A DNA stretch of 64,000 nt from a bacterium. Its GTDB lineage: Bacteria; Bacillota; Bacilli; Lactobacillales; Streptococcaceae. Under the pieces are notes generated by a model. That model searched no databases. It was given only the letters and a program-made list of their open reading frames with translations, and was not told the DNA's origin. This document shows positions 63,935-64,000 of the stretch, one piece after another; within the stretch, counting starts at the first letter, position 1; the number at the start of each line of letters is the position of its first letter. The DNA lies in the NCBI GenBank assembly GCA_905221435.1, contig CAJNDD010000006.1:23758-87757 (forward strand), written 5' to 3'. The position numbers and the translations under genes were made by a program.

Positions 63935-64000
63935 CGCATCGAAGGTTATACCAAAAAAACTCCAAACGCGATACAATAAAGGTGTTCAAGCCAATTGTAA

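Noticed and set aside
1-64000. BOX, RUP or SPRITE repeats, CRISPR arrays, tRNA or rRNA genes
   Set aside because: I looked for their typical cores and cloverleaf or repeat-spacer patterns and saw none; a proper covariance or repeat search was not possible here.

Overview
The window looks like chromosomal DNA of a low-GC Gram-positive coccus of the Streptococcus mitis group (S. mitis, S. oralis, S. pneumoniae and relatives). This rests on gene content and protein character: cppA, comEA/comEC with a ComX-type TACGAATA box, dpr, recJ-rnjB-estA, uvrC, pepV, dacB/ldcB-rplK-rplA, apt, metA, tpiA and truA. It also rests on the many TGnTATAAT extended -10 promoters and AAGGAG ribosome sites. No rRNA, tRNA, CRISPR array, prophage or replication origin was seen. 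The gene order seems to join blocks that lie apart in pneumococcal reference genomes; that comparison is from memory and needs checking.

Layout. 1-4.2 kb: a featureless or decayed start, then cppA, a serine hydrolase, a DMT exporter and a CPBP protein. 4.2-6.6 kb (minus strand): uracil permease with a PyrR attenuator, and rsmG, separated by a 49-50 bp tandem repeat. 6.6-9.5 kb: lemA-htpX, a dead IS3-family element and a small anchored low-complexity protein. 9.5-12 kb: iscS-thiI (tRNA sulphur transfer). 12-14.9 kb: two esterases and an ATP-grasp enzyme in one operon. 15-17.9 kb: aquaporin/glycerol channel, alanine dehydrogenase with a cre site in its promoter, and an acetyltransferase. 17.9-23.2 kb: comEA-comEC (comEC interrupted by a stop codon), then a tyrosine-rich secreted peptide, an ABC ATPase and a frameshifted permease. 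23.2-26.4 kb: thrS and a P-loop kinase behind a threonine-type T-box.

26.6-34.5 kb: a phosphoesterase, an unknown membrane protein, an Rrf2 regulator, a YdcF-like protein, a nucleotidyltransferase and a complete polar amino-acid ABC importer. 34.5-43.1 kb: recJ, rnjB, estA, a membrane-anchored metalloprotease, uvrC and a second phosphoesterase. 43.2-52.7 kb: nitroreductase, pepV, a UDG-like protein, rhodanese, brnQ, tandem lipoproteins, pepA, an AT-rich membrane protein, a HAD-hydrolase remnant, a HIT protein and ldcB. 52.8-54.1 kb: rplK-rplA with two similar candidate L1-binding structures. 54.2-58.2 kb: apt, metA with a MET box, dnaD, tpiA and dpr. 58.3-63.8 kb: phnA-like protein, two membrane proteins, truA, pdxK/thiD with an ECF S component, and pepP. 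The window ends in structured non-coding DNA.

Most genes are ordinary housekeeping genes. The points most worth following are: loss-of-function lesions in comEC, in the ABC permease behind it and in a HAD phosphatase; the aromatic peptide-ABC locus; the esterase/esterase/ATP-grasp operon; the kinase under T-box control; candidate leaderless mRNAs for uvrC and truA; the terminator hairpin that overlaps the uracil permease promoter; and the paired L1-site-like hairpins. No clearly new large system is visible. The aromatic peptide-ABC locus and the ATP-grasp operon are the best candidates for undescribed functions.
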